DNA from: a virus
Direction: 5' to 3' (one strand)
Length of the DNA stretch: 64,000 bases
Virus record (IMG/VR): IMGVR_UViG_3300047471_000616
Coordinates: 32,021-96,020 of that record
Each line of letters starts with the position of its first letter. Position 1 is the stretch's first letter. The notes beneath the pieces were generated by a model. That model saw only the letters and a program-made list of their open reading frames with translations, was not told the DNA's origin and did no database searches. This document shows positions 32,393-41,316 of the stretch, in pieces. Both the position numbers and the translations under genes were made by a program.

Positions 32393-33250
32393 TTAATAGA
32401 GTCCGCCAGTACCACCACCAGCAAAAGCAGTGCCTAGATTTTTCCCAATGGCAGAACCAACAGGCCCACCCATTATACCTCCACCAATACCGCCAAGAGC
32501 AGAGATCATCGCATTGTACTGAGCCTGCTGCGCCTGATACTGCTGGTTCTGTGCTTGGGTCATTGTGGCCAGGTCGGCGGCCGTATTCGGGGCCGTGAAG
32601 CCAGGAAGGGCACTGGTAAAACCGGTGGTTGGCGAACCCGGTGCACCAAAGCTGGCCAAAGACTCACTCATTGTCAGCGGCATCTGATACTGCTGTGCCG
32701 CAATAGCCTCAGTCTGTGGGAAGGCAGACGCAAGGAACTGGTTGACCTGCAGCCCCTGATTGGTCTGGGTTTGCCGCATGGCATTGTCGTAGGCTGGATC
32801 ACCAGGCTTGAAACCCTGGTTCTTCAGTTGTGCATCCAGTTGCGACGTTTGGGTATCAAAGAAAGGCTGCAGGAACTTTAGCTGCGTATCCATCATCTGA
32901 CCGGTCATGCCGGTCGCCATGTCACCAATGACTTTAGAGGGTTGATCAGCACCGTAACCGGCACCAGCCAGCAGTTCGCCAGCTTGCCCACCAGCCGCTG
33001 TCTGTGTGCCGGTCAACTGGTTAAGTAGGGTTTGCTGTTGCGGGGTTAGCTGGGTTTTCGCCGTGTAAATAGGCGTACCCTGCGGGGTAGTCCCGGTCTG
33101 CACATAATTCAATGATCCCAGCGGCCCCTGCTGGTTGACCATAGAAGATTGCTGGGCAGTTGCACTGAAAGGCAGTTGGCTCTGCGCAGCCGTAGTTGCC
33201 GATCCTACAGCAGCGCCAGGGGATGGGGGTGTAGGTTGGCCGAGGCTCAT
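32393..33250 (-). CDS. Putative virion/DNA-ejection protein
   Basis: The 285-residue product is Gln/Ala/Thr-rich. Characteristic blocks are GPLGSLNYVQTGT with TPQGTPIYTAKTQLTPQQQTL, then QLDAQLKNQGFKPGDPAYDNAM. This pattern is common in podoviral structural proteins near the tail hub. The C-terminus is Gly-rich and hydrophobic (ALGGIGGGIMGGPVGSAIG), compatible with membrane insertion. It overlaps the previous gene as ATGA. Role inferred from pattern and position. Confidence 0.65.
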   Translation of the reverse strand: MSLGQPTPPSPGAAVGSATTAAQSQLPFSATAQQSSMVNQQGPLGSLNYVQTGTTPQGTPIYTAKTQLTPQQQTLLNQLTGTQTAAGGQAGELLAGAGYGADQPSKVIGDMATGMTGQMMDTQLKFLQPFFDTQTSQLDAQLKNQGFKPGDPAYDNAMRQTQTNQGLQVNQFLASAFPQTEAIAAQQYQMPLTMSESLASFGAPGSPTTGFTSALPGFTAPNTAADLATMTQAQNQQYQAQQAQYNAMISALGGIGGGIMGGPVGSAIGKNLGTAFAGGGTGGLY

Positions 33251-33492
33251 GCTGTTAACCCCCGCCCCAGCAGCTGGGCCATCTGCAGGGCCTGTTGCTG
33301 TTGCTTATCTAGAGGATTGACGGATGCCTGGGGCATGCCAGGTATCATGGGGTGCCCCATCCCAGTTGTATTCTGTCCTATCGTTGGTTTCCGCTGCACA
33401 CCGGGCATGGCCAACGAAGAGGATTGACCTGTTGCCTGCCGGTTCTGTGCGTGGGTGGTGTAGGAGTCACCGGGTGGTGGGTTCATTAGCAT
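33247..33492 (-). CDS. Small low-complexity protein
   Basis: The 81-residue product is polar and Pro/Gln/Met-rich (PGMPQASVNPLDKQQQQALQ), ending MAQLLGRGLTA. It overlaps the acetyltransferase gene upstream by 26 bases and the next gene as ATGA. A second ATG two codons in is an equally good start. It resembles the N-terminal regions of neighbouring virion proteins in composition. Unknown function. Confidence 0.55.
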   Translation of the reverse strand: MLMNPPPGDSYTTHAQNRQATGQSSSLAMPGVQRKPTIGQNTTGMGHPMIPGMPQASVNPLDKQQQQALQMAQLLGRGLTA

Positions 33493-33937
33493 GTTTGTCT
33501 ACCTTAGGTGAAATTTTACCCACACGCTCAAGCACATCTCTGAACATGACCAGCCTGACGCCGGTATTTCTGTTGCAATCACGCTTGCCGTAGTAACAAC
33601 GGGAGACGCCCTCAAACTTGAAACCGGTCTTCATCAGCCCCTTGATCAGCTGCTTGTTTTTCTTGCTTGTGATCGCACTCAACCGGGAAGCGTCAAACTG
33701 AAGAATAGCATACCTGGCCAAACTTCTATAGACCCCAAGGGTCATAGTTTCTTCGCCATAATAGGCTATTTCTACGTTGCTGCCGTTCCAGCTGTGATAG
33801 AAAACCGCTCCCACCAGCATGCCGCTGGCGTCAACCAGCCCCAGGGCCTTGTCGTACTTGTAGGGCGGCCATTTGTACTTCGAGAAATGCCATTTCGCCA
33901 CTTCTTCATCACAGTCAAAGAGCAGCCCAGTAGCCAT
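33467..33937 (-). CDS. GNAT-like acetyltransferase
   Basis: The 156-residue product shows a GNAT-style order: an N-terminal helix, strands ALGLVDASGMLVGAVFYHS and VEIAYYG, a helix RSLARYAILQF, a strand SRLSAITSKKNKQ and a terminal unit LIKGLMKTGFKFEGVSRCYYG. The last unit is frequent in phage GNAT enzymes. It starts in TAATG overlap with the gp10-like gene, so it is made together with tail proteins. It may modify a virion or host protein; the substrate is unknown. Confidence 0.72.
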   Translation of the reverse strand: MATGLLFDCDEEVAKWHFSKYKWPPYKYDKALGLVDASGMLVGAVFYHSWNGSNVEIAYYGEETMTLGVYRSLARYAILQFDASRLSAITSKKNKQLIKGLMKTGFKFEGVSRCYYGKRDCNRNTGVRLVMFRDVLERVGKISPKVDKHANEPTTR

Positions 33938-35577
33938 TATACCGGCCCCCCGTATTCGATGACGCTGTTGAAGGCATTAACTTGCACAACTGGCAGCGTT
34001 GGGTCGATGCTACCTGCGAATCTGCCGGTATCAAACACGGCACTGTCGAAGGCAGCCGAACCCGTGCCAACGCCAATGGCATTGACCTGCATCCTGAGTG
34101 CCAGGGCGTGTCCTTCGGCATTTACCGTGAGCCAGCTGCTGAAGTTCACGGTAGTCGACGGCCACAGGCTTTGATCCCAAAGGGCCTGATCCCACAATAC
34201 CGTCGATGTAAAGGTAGTGACCGGGGCCTGTAGGCCAGAAGTTTGAAAATCGGTATCTACCCCCAAAGTTGGGGTAATGCCGCCGCCCAAAGTCAACAGC
34301 GGCTGGACCATGGTTATCCGTTTGTTGCGTCCAGGTTCGTCGAACCAGTTGAAAGCACATTGCATATCTGCAAAGATAGCTTCAGCATTATCAGTCGACC
34401 CAACATAGCCTTGATTAACCAATCCATTGTTGCTCCCCCAGTACAGGTTGTTGTTATAAATAGCGAAAGTGTTAGCATTCCAGCCAATGAACTGACACCA
34501 GGCACCAGTCAGGGTATTCATGACGAACTGGACCTGCTGCTGATTTTCCACCATAGGAACATTAAGCAGCAGCAATTGCTGAATTGGGAAACTGGTTACT
34601 TCCCAGCCAAACAGGGACTGCCCGGTTATGGACGCCTGGGCCATCGCATTTTGAATACGGGCGGTGATGGCAATGGAACGGTCGGCACTGGGGTCAAACG
34701 GCAGGGCCTGAGAAATGGGGATAACACCCTGTTGGGTGATTATTGCAACATCCGACCCCAACCGGGTGAGGCAGCGGCGTCCTATAGGCGGGGAAATATC
34801 AAACGTGCCCACCAAATGAAAGTCACTGGCATTGGTTGGGTCAACGCCAGAATACAGACTTACCTGCCCCCGGCTGGAAATGAACATTGCGTAGTCGTTG
34901 GGGCCACTACCACCATCAACGGTCCAGCTGGACATAGAAACCAGGTAACCACCTTTGTTCCACAGCGAACCAAAGTCCAGCGTCCCAGCTATTGGCCCCT
35001 GGATGGCACCTACCGGCATGAAGGCAACAACGGTGGACTGGTTCATGACATACCACAGCCGCTGCTTCTGGGCGTGGATATTGATGATGTTGGCAGTATT
35101 ACCGCCAGGCAACCCGGTTATGGACGGGTTGGTCCAAGCACTTCCATCGTATTGGATCAGGGCGTCAATACCGTTGACAGCCTGAAGATATGATGTGGTG
35201 CTGCCGCCTGGAGTGAAATTGGTGTATTGCCAGCGGGCGCTGCCAAGTCCAGTCAGAACCGTACTTCCAGTGCTGGTTGATACGTTGATGATGTGGGCGT
35301 CTGCCGCAGCAAACATTTGTTCGCTGGACGGTGACCGGTAGACCATCAGGGACTCAACCGCTGCCATTACGCCCGTGTAGGCATAAGCAAAATACCCACC
35401 ACGCATTTCTACAAAACCGGGGCGCGGCACCCAATTATTGAGGATGGGGGCGCGCTTGGGGTCCATCTCAGCCAGCGGTGAAATGGCGTCCCAGCCGTCT
35501 ACCGGTGCCGGTATCGTCTTGGCCACCACATCGGGGGCTAGGTACGGTACCTTTTGGACGCTGGCTGATTTTCTCAT
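33937..35577 (-). CDS. gp10-like tail hub/packaged-DNA stabilisation protein
   Basis: The 546-residue product is beta-rich, with repeated strand blocks such as SARWQYTNFTPGG, YLQAVNGIDALIQYDGSAW and ITQQGVIPISQAL, consistent with a beta-propeller. It begins with DGWDAISPLAEMDPKRAPIL, a motif typical of P22 gp10-type or similar podoviral tail proteins. It would close the portal channel after packaging and carry fibres. Position between gp4-like adaptor and ejection proteins fits. The start overlaps the upstream stop (ATGA). Confidence 0.75.
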   Translation of the reverse strand: MRKSASVQKVPYLAPDVVAKTIPAPVDGWDAISPLAEMDPKRAPILNNWVPRPGFVEMRGGYFAYAYTGVMAAVESLMVYRSPSSEQMFAAADAHIINVSTSTGSTVLTGLGSARWQYTNFTPGGSTTSYLQAVNGIDALIQYDGSAWTNPSITGLPGGNTANIINIHAQKQRLWYVMNQSTVVAFMPVGAIQGPIAGTLDFGSLWNKGGYLVSMSSWTVDGGSGPNDYAMFISSRGQVSLYSGVDPTNASDFHLVGTFDISPPIGRRCLTRLGSDVAIITQQGVIPISQALPFDPSADRSIAITARIQNAMAQASITGQSLFGWEVTSFPIQQLLLLNVPMVENQQQVQFVMNTLTGAWCQFIGWNANTFAIYNNNLYWGSNNGLVNQGYVGSTDNAEAIFADMQCAFNWFDEPGRNKRITMVQPLLTLGGGITPTLGVDTDFQTSGLQAPVTTFTSTVLWDQALWDQSLWPSTTVNFSSWLTVNAEGHALALRMQVNAIGVGTGSAAFDSAVFDTGRFAGSIDPTLPVVQVNAFNSVIEYGGPV

Positions 35578-36989
35578 TTATTGAGTGCCCTGACGTAATC
35601 CTGAACCCCAGAGGCCACAGCGGGGGCTGCGACTGCACCACCTGCCAGACCTGCAAGCAGGTTCCTGCTTTCCAGGTCTTTGAATGCCGCCCAGGGTGAT
35701 CTTAGTTGATTGGGATCAAGAGCAATGTACGAAGTATGCCCTGGATCTTCTATTTTGTTTATGTACTTTATGGAGTCGTAGCCTTTCCTGCGAATAAGGT
35801 CTCGAAGACCTTGTATTTGTTTATCCGAATCTGGTTCATACAATCCACGCGCTGGTTTACCACCCAAAGCGTAGGATACTTCCTCTTTACCAAATTGTGG
35901 GTGACTTTCCAGAAACTCACTTATTTGCTGAGGCCCCCAATTCCCCATGTCGGGGGTCTCAAGTGGATTCTGTGCACGCATCACCAATGGGTAAACTCTA
36001 GACGGTCTATCTTTTGCTAATTCAACACCACCAACGTAATTTGCTGCTTTAGGGGAACCAGCATGTACACCAATCTCTGACCTGTTACGAATCCCTTCTT
36101 CAGGCAGCTGAAATTCACCAAATGGTTCCTTTGCTCTGGTGCCGTGCGCCAAAGGAACGTTAAATCCTGCGGCAGCGGCACGTTCAGGTACTGGAGTTGG
36201 TAAATGCTCAGGTACTCCTTCATACCCTATACTTTCAGGAAAATACTCAGTGCCAGTAGTGTATGATCCCAATGGTTTCCAAGGGGAGCTCGGGCCAACA
36301 TTGCTTGATTTTGGGATCGCTGCATTTTCGTACGCCTTGTTTGTATATTCACTAAGAGTAGTACCCTTAAAGGGCCAATTTTGGTCGGTACCAATCTTTC
36401 CAATTTCCGCTAATTTTCTAGGGGGTACAGGCTTGGTACCTGGTTTGCTAGATAAAGGGGTATTTTCCTTGAAAAGGACAGGTTGGCCTGTGGCCCTATC
36501 AAAATAAGCCCCCACCTTGTGCCCAGCTTTTTCATAAGCTTCAAAGTTGCTCGGACTTAGAATTTCCATAGAGCCGGGGGTTTCAGTAAATGGATGATAT
36601 ACATCTGGGTTCCACGCAGCACCCTCTTTACCGGTTTTGGCCACCATCCGTATTCCAACTGATCCTGGATCCCATTCCTTTGCAGGGGCCAATTTCCCAC
36701 CAAGTGCCCCCAATGCACCTCTTTCAGCTGCTGGTGCACCACCACCGGCCAATGACAAGGCAGTTTCGACGTATGGAGCTGGATTATAGTCACCGGTCTG
36801 CCTAAGGTTCTCAGACTCCTCAAACATTCTCTTGGGCAGTTCAGCCATATGCCCAGCACCAAGGGCTGCAAATGCGCCAGCTCCTGGTGTCTCAAGCAAC
36901 GGTCTTGCAGGATCTATTTGCAAGGGCGGCGGCAGCCCCCCAGGATTTGGCCGCATAAGTGCGGCTATCATCTCGTCCTGGTCAGGCAT
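35574..36989 (-). CDS. Virion protein with ADP-ribosyltransferase-like domain
   Basis: The 471-residue product has an Ala/Gly/Pro-rich N-terminus, then at about residues 280-440 a block order typical of phage-encoded ADP-ribosyltransferase (PolyVal ART) domains. The blocks are VPLAHGTRAKEPFGEF (HGT), IGVHAGSPKAANYV, VYPLVMRAQNPLETPD, GYDSIKYINKIEDPGHTSYI and ALDPNQLRSPWA. The candidate catalytic Glu is in NKIEDPG. A C-terminal hydrophobic helix (LLAGLAGGAVAAPAVASG) follows. Such proteins may be injected and modify host targets. Activity is inferred, not shown. Confidence 0.66.
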   Translation of the reverse strand: MPDQDEMIAALMRPNPGGLPPPLQIDPARPLLETPGAGAFAALGAGHMAELPKRMFEESENLRQTGDYNPAPYVETALSLAGGGAPAAERGALGALGGKLAPAKEWDPGSVGIRMVAKTGKEGAAWNPDVYHPFTETPGSMEILSPSNFEAYEKAGHKVGAYFDRATGQPVLFKENTPLSSKPGTKPVPPRKLAEIGKIGTDQNWPFKGTTLSEYTNKAYENAAIPKSSNVGPSSPWKPLGSYTTGTEYFPESIGYEGVPEHLPTPVPERAAAAGFNVPLAHGTRAKEPFGEFQLPEEGIRNRSEIGVHAGSPKAANYVGGVELAKDRPSRVYPLVMRAQNPLETPDMGNWGPQQISEFLESHPQFGKEEVSYALGGKPARGLYEPDSDKQIQGLRDLIRRKGYDSIKYINKIEDPGHTSYIALDPNQLRSPWAAFKDLESRNLLAGLAGGAVAAPAVASGVQDYVRALNK

Positions 36990-37460
36990 TTATTGATTTT
37001 CTGGGCGTAGAGGGACTACTGGTGCCGACGGCCACATACGTCTGAACTGGTCAACCCCAGGCTGGCCAAACCTGGATTGCACATCTGCCATAAAGTCTTC
37101 GTTTCTCATGCGGCGCTGATCGGCCACTTGTGGGGATACTGGAAATGGCACAACTTCCCCAGCCATATGCTGCAGATGCGGCTGCTGAACCATGGTACCC
37201 CATCCTCGTGGGTTTAGAATACCCTGGAAAGGTGACCCCTGCTCACCAGGTATGATTGGCCTATCTACGTTGTTGGGGTTATAGGCAGGAATATTTGGGT
37301 CCTTCAGCCGCTCCCTGCCGTGCGCCATCAAGTCTGCAGGACTTAAAATTTGGTCCAAAGGCCTCGAGAAGGTAACCCCAGCTGAGGGCTGCTGGAATAA
37401 AGCATTCATCATAGGGTCTTGTGGCCCTTGCAGGGCTGAAACCATAGGATCTTGGGTCAT
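36990..37460 (-). CDS. Virion-region hypothetical protein
   Basis: From ATG 37460, preceded by GGAAGCTAAA, the product has 156 residues. It is Pro/Met/Gln-rich and includes DPMVSALQGPQDPMMNAL, RERLKDPNIPAYNPNN and a C-terminal region FMADVQSRFGQPGVDQFRRM. Its stop codon overlaps the ART-protein start (TAATG), so the two are probably co-translated. A chaperone or virion partner of the ART protein is possible. No family recognised. Confidence 0.58.
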   Translation of the reverse strand: MTQDPMVSALQGPQDPMMNALFQQPSAGVTFSRPLDQILSPADLMAHGRERLKDPNIPAYNPNNVDRPIIPGEQGSPFQGILNPRGWGTMVQQPHLQHMAGEVVPFPVSPQVADQRRMRNEDFMADVQSRFGQPGVDQFRRMWPSAPVVPLRPENQ

Positions 37461-37461
37461 T

Positions 37462-37683
37462 TTAGCTTCCGTGAAAAGCGTTGACCGTGATCTGGCAAGA
37501 AGCACGCACCGCAACAGCGCCCTTGACGGCTATCCCCGAAGTCAGTCCACGCACATCCCATTCCCGTGCTTGCACAAAGCATTCTTCTACAGTGGGCATG
37601 CTTAGCGCCTTGTTCACATCCGGCAGGTTGCCGGGCATGACAATGGTCAGGATCAGGATGATGGGGGCAGTGATTTCTGTCAT
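37462..37683 (-). CDS. Small exported or membrane-associated protein
   Basis: The 73-residue product begins MTEITAPIILILTIVMPG, a hydrophobic segment that may be a signal or single span. A region with two Cys follows (EECFVQAREW, VRASCQITVN), a pattern I recognise in other small phage proteins. It starts in ATGA overlap with the HNH gene. Function unknown. Confidence 0.6.
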   Translation of the reverse strand: MTEITAPIILILTIVMPGNLPDVNKALSMPTVEECFVQAREWDVRGLTSGIAVKGAVAVRASCQITVNAFHGS

Positions 37684-38387
37684 TTCAGCCTCTTGTCTAT
37701 GTTCATATCACGCACCCGATTATAAACAGACGTGTGTGAGAAGCCTGTAGCATCAACAATCTGTTGTATCGTATTTCCTGAAGTACGTAACTTCCTAATT
37801 TCCTCAGTTCTGGCTTTGAGGGCCATTGAATCCCACCTTGTATTCTTTGGTGGTGAGACTGGCCTATAATCAAGCCCATTGGCTTCAATCTCAATTATCA
37901 ATTCCTTGATACGTGCCTCAGCATCTTCCATTGTGTTGCAACCACCTAGTGAAAGTTTCACACTTTTTAGATCACCAGCACCATGCCCTCGCGACATGTC
38001 GCGGGTAATGTAAAAGCGATTATCCCTCTTATCGTTGTAGATACCGAGGCCGTAACCGTACTTGCCAGTGCCGTAGCTCCGGTAGACCTTACGACCACGG
38101 CGCTTTGCGTGATTGGCCTCAACTGTTATTTCCTGAAGGTTTGATGGCCGATTATCCAATGGATTGTCATTGATATGATCGATATGGTAGCCCTCTTTTG
38201 GCCATCTGCCATAAGTTAGAAACCAGACTAGGTTGGCGTATGTCATTGAAACTGGGCCACCATCCCACATGATGTTAAAGCCCAGATAAGCATATACATC
38301 CTTTACCTTAGCAACCCCAGTAACTGGATCTAAGGTCACCTGGTCCCGCAGAAATGCTTCAAATTCAGGGTCGTGACGCTTTGGCAT
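37680..38387 (-). CDS. HNH homing-type endonuclease with C-terminal helix-turn-helix
   Basis: From ATG 38387 the product has 235 residues. The HNH core is YHIDHINDNPLDNRPSNLQE with EANHAKR (about residues 85-115). An AP2-like section follows (YGYGLGIYNDKRDNRFY and LGGCNTMEDAEARIKEL). A C-terminal helix-turn-helix (TIQQIVDATGFSHTSVYNRV) is of the type found in homing nucleases. It is inserted between the gp4-like gene and a small gene and does not interrupt either. Its ribosome-binding site is in a hairpin (38395-38413). A TTG at 38444 is an alternative start. Confidence 0.85.
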   Translation of the reverse strand: MPKRHDPEFEAFLRDQVTLDPVTGVAKVKDVYAYLGFNIMWDGGPVSMTYANLVWFLTYGRWPKEGYHIDHINDNPLDNRPSNLQEITVEANHAKRRGRKVYRSYGTGKYGYGLGIYNDKRDNRFYITRDMSRGHGAGDLKSVKLSLGGCNTMEDAEARIKELIIEIEANGLDYRPVSPPKNTRWDSMALKARTEEIRKLRTSGNTIQQIVDATGFSHTSVYNRVRDMNIDKRLK

Positions 38388-38394
38388 TGATAAA

Positions 38395-38413
38395 CCCTCC
38401 ATGTTGAGGAGGG
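38395..38413 (-). promoter_or_regulatory. Hairpin that sequesters the ribosome-binding site of the HNH gene
   Basis: On the minus strand CCCTCC (38413-38408), a seven-base loop and GGAGGG (38400-38395) form a perfect six-pair GC-rich stem. GGAGGG is the Shine-Dalgarno sequence seven bases before ATG 38387, so the folded RNA would hide it. RNA structures that repress late read-through translation are known for T4 homing endonuclease genes. Confidence 0.6.
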
Positions 38414-38440
38414 CACTATGCGCACATTCACGTTCCCTTG

Positions 38441-39436
38441 TCAACTCATATTTGGGCCGACTGGCCCGGGAAAAAACCCATCTTGCACGTTGGCCGGTGA
38501 AATGAAGATCGGGTTGATCCGCTTCACCACGTTGAGCGTTGGCGAATCACCATCGCGGGCAATCAGCCGTTGAGTATAGTCCACCCACCGCTGTTGCAGG
38601 GTCACGTAACTGCCAAACCCCTTGATTTCCCAGAACATCCACTTGATGCCCAGGATGATGGCTTGATCGTCCAGCAGCGGCACGTCAGTGTCGTTGGCAA
38701 AATTCTGGGCAAAAGTGGTGTTAGTACCGCCGACGTTGACGGCAGCGCTGCTCAGGTACTCAAAGACCAACTGCAGTGGCTCGACGATCTCAGCCGGTGG
38801 CGGCCAGATCCTGAACTCATTGGAGCTGATGCCGGGGGTGCCACCTTGCCCCAACTGGCGGAAGTGTCTTCTTGGCCCCGTAACCACAATGCCTGACCGG
38901 TGCCACTGGTCCATCTGCGGGCTGTCAGGGCCTAACAGTTCCCAGCGGTTGGTGCGGTCCCACATTGTTCGGTTCTGGAACCAGTCAAAACCCACCGGCA
39001 TGGGGTAAGTATCTTTCATGAACAACAGACTGGCACCAGTAACGGCACTGGTATTGGCGTTCTCCATGGTCATGGTCACCTGGGTGGAAGAATCTACGGT
39101 CAGCACCCTGGCAGCGGCCGGGATGCCGGGGCCTGAGACCATGAAGGTATAAGCGGAGATGCCAGTGGTGTTGGGACTGATATTAGTGATGACGGCGCTG
39201 TTCGCCGCCATGTTCCCGATCACCGTCGTAGGTACACTAACCAGCAAGTTATATTCGAACTGCAGCGTAGTCCAGTCATTCATGCGCCGCAGTTCGTCCA
39301 GCACCCGGTTGGCTAGTGCCCCCATCTGCGTGCCGGTATTGTCGGTGACCCCACCATTAGTGCCATAGACCGACGTTGAAACTGGCAGGCCCAGTTCCCT
39401 CTCGGCGTTTTGCACTATTTGCAGGATAGTCTGCAT
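38441..39436 (-). CDS. gp4-like head-tail adaptor protein
   Basis: The 331-residue product begins ILQIVQNAERELGLPVS and contains LANRVLDELRRMNDWTTLQFEY. This is a helical N-terminal pattern of podoviral adaptors such as P22 gp4. A beta insertion follows (SAYTFMVSGPGIPAAARVLT) and then FEYLSSAAV, IILGIKWMFWEIKG and LQQRWVDYTQRLIARD. It would bind the portal and receive the gp10-like hub. The order portal, scaffold, capsid, adaptor, hub fits head-to-tail assembly. Confidence 0.72.
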   Translation of the reverse strand: MQTILQIVQNAERELGLPVSTSVYGTNGGVTDNTGTQMGALANRVLDELRRMNDWTTLQFEYNLLVSVPTTVIGNMAANSAVITNISPNTTGISAYTFMVSGPGIPAAARVLTVDSSTQVTMTMENANTSAVTGASLLFMKDTYPMPVGFDWFQNRTMWDRTNRWELLGPDSPQMDQWHRSGIVVTGPRRHFRQLGQGGTPGISSNEFRIWPPPAEIVEPLQLVFEYLSSAAVNVGGTNTTFAQNFANDTDVPLLDDQAIILGIKWMFWEIKGFGSYVTLQQRWVDYTQRLIARDGDSPTLNVVKRINPIFISPANVQDGFFPGPVGPNMS

Positions 39437-39442
39437 CTAGGT

Positions 39443-40195
39443 TTACCTTGCAATACGGGGCCGCTGCCGACGCGGCTTCTCAGCTGGCCTGAGTGACTCG
39501 CCAGTGGCATTGATCATCGCAGTCTGCGAGTCAAAGCTGGGCAGCTGCTGTGGGCGTTGCATCGCCCCGGCAATCAGGTTCTGCAGCTGCTGCAGGTTTG
39601 GTGCGGCCAGGGCGTTGTTCTTGGCCTGCTCAACCACAGCCTTGAGTTCTTCAACGGTACGGGTGAGCGTAGCAATCTCACGGTCCCGCTTCTCAAGTTC
39701 GTGACGCATCTGGCTGGCGTTTCTGCCTTTGGCAGCCATTTCCAGCCACTTCTTGGCTTCGTTTACGTACTTCTGCGCACCCATACCAATGGAGTCGATA
39801 GCAATGCCCGACAGGTCGGCGCATTGCTCAATAGTCGCAACGTTGTTGGCCCGCAGCATTGCCGCGATAGACGGGTAGTCCGGGTATAGCAACTCAATAG
39901 GCGCACCGTCCGGCTGCTGCTGCTTGTTCTGCTGGAACTGCTGCCACTGGGTTGGGAACCGGCGGATGTCATTTTCATTGGCCCGACGCTCAACAATATT
40001 CAGCCGTTCGCCAGGCGGGTGAATCCTGACAAATACCTGATCTTCAAAGTAGGGATGCCCAGTCTCAACTGATTTGGCCGGGATGTGCACCGGCTTGTTG
40101 TAGAAAATGCACACCAAATTGCGGTCGGTACCGTATTCAACAGTACCAATATCACCGCGCCAGTTGATGCCGGTGGCGGGAGAAAAGTCACTCAT
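39443..40195 (-). CDS. Conserved virion-associated coiled-coil protein
   Basis: The 250-residue product starts after GAGGAGTGTGCA. The N-terminal half is compact (GTVEYGTDRNLVCIFYNKPV, FVRIHPPGERLNIVERRA, RRFPTQWQQF). A segment IEQCADLSGIAIDSIGMGAQ and a coiled coil (MRHELEKRDREIATLTRTVE) follow. The C-terminus is basic (KPRRQRPRIAR). It is probably a structural or assembly factor of the podoviral tail, but no specific function is established. Confidence 0.62.
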   Translation of the reverse strand: MSDFSPATGINWRGDIGTVEYGTDRNLVCIFYNKPVHIPAKSVETGHPYFEDQVFVRIHPPGERLNIVERRANENDIRRFPTQWQQFQQNKQQQPDGAPIELLYPDYPSIAAMLRANNVATIEQCADLSGIAIDSIGMGAQKYVNEAKKWLEMAAKGRNASQMRHELEKRDREIATLTRTVEELKAVVEQAKNNALAAPNLQQLQNLIAGAMQRPQQLPSFDSQTAMINATGESLRPAEKPRRQRPRIAR

Positions 40196-40206
40196 TGCAC
40201 ACTCCT

Positions 40207-41316
40207 CTAGTTTAGGTCATGCAAGATCTGCTGGGCACGGTGCTTCCACAAGTGCTTATCAGCAATGATCTTGCGGCTTTCGGTTATGGCCTTGTTGCGG
40301 GCTGCATCGTCCTGCAGCCAGTACTTGGCCCGTTCTACGAAGTTGTCAGGTGTGTATTCGCCAAAGTGCACATCAGGTTCGAAGCTGGTGGTGAGCCTGC
40401 CCGCTGCCTGCGGGGCAGCACAAGAATGTGCCATGACGAAGCCACCAACTGCCATTGCTTCCAGTACCCGGCTATGCAAACCAAACCCATTCCAATTATT
40501 GTGCAGGTTGATTTTTGAATTGCGGTAAACTTGGTACAGTATCCTCTCATCCTTGATCGGCGCATAGGTGCAATTGCCAAACTGGTAGTATTTCTTCCAA
40601 TTAACACCATAAAATCCACACTTTGGTGACGCCAGGTAAGCCAATTGCGCCAATCGCAACCGATCAATATAACGTGGAAACTCAATAGCCATCCAGTTAC
40701 AAGACTTCCTCAACGTCTCATGTTCACTTTCACTGATCTTTTCGGTTGAGATTATCTTATCAACAAATTTCTGCAGATGTTCAGCCATCAGGAAGGCGTT
40801 GGAGCTACCGGTCAGAGGCCGGTACAGAAGTTCAGCCTCCTTGAAGCAGCGCCTTTCCAGCGGGTGCATATCCATCTTGCTGAAAGGCAACGTAATGTAC
40901 CCACAAATGGAAAAATCAAGTTCCCAAGAACCGTTTGCCTCATTCAGCAGTTCAGGACCAACCCCAGTCAACAGTGAGCCACGAAAATTAGGCCCTGCAT
41001 TGTTCATGCCGATCCAGGTTTCGCTGCCCAAGGTGTAGATTATGTCATTGCCCCTGGATTGCCCGGCGTAGTCCGGTGCTTCTAAAGGGCGGTAGTCCTG
41101 AACCCAGGCAATGTAAACACAATGGAAAGGCAATGCTTCTGGCCGTGGCCGGTTGACCCCCAGGACTATGTCGTAGCAACCAGCATCCCTAATGTTGTAG
41201 CTGTCAGTTGGCATGAGAACGTAAGAATGCCCGGCAGCTTCCAGGGCGCGGCCCAGTTCATGGGCTATCCTGAAGTCAAACGCCCTCTCGTATTCAGGAA
41301 TGAACAGAAATTTCAT
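40207..41316 (-). CDS. Glycosyltransferase, CgeB/GT1-like
   Basis: The 369-residue product is a GT-B-type enzyme. The N-terminal lobe (MKFLFIPEYERAFDFRIAHE, LGRALEAAGHSYVLM) and the C-terminal lobe (KINLHNNWNGFGLHSRVLEA then MAVGGFVMAHS, and FGEYTPDNFVERAKYWLQD) match the CgeB or Glyco_trans_1_2 pattern. The Glu in RVLEAMAVG is the usual sugar-nucleotide contact region. It overlaps the DUF5672 gene by 23 bases and is the last of three adjacent glycosyltransferases. It probably modifies a virion protein or host surface; donor and acceptor unknown. Confidence 0.78.
   Translation of the reverse strand: MKFLFIPEYERAFDFRIAHELGRALEAAGHSYVLMPTDSYNIRDAGCYDIVLGVNRPRPEALPFHCVYIAWVQDYRPLEAPDYAGQSRGNDIIYTLGSETWIGMNNAGPNFRGSLLTGVGPELLNEANGSWELDFSICGYITLPFSKMDMHPLERRCFKEAELLYRPLTGSSNAFLMAEHLQKFVDKIISTEKISESEHETLRKSCNWMAIEFPRYIDRLRLAQLAYLASPKCGFYGVNWKKYYQFGNCTYAPIKDERILYQVYRNSKINLHNNWNGFGLHSRVLEAMAVGGFVMAHSCAAPQAAGRLTTSFEPDVHFGEYTPDNFVERAKYWLQDDAARNKAITESRKIIADKHLWKHRAQQILHDLN

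Noticed and set aside
34243-35193. 316-codon plus-strand open frame
   Set aside because: Antisense to the gp10-like gene; no initiation signal and no recognisable domain.
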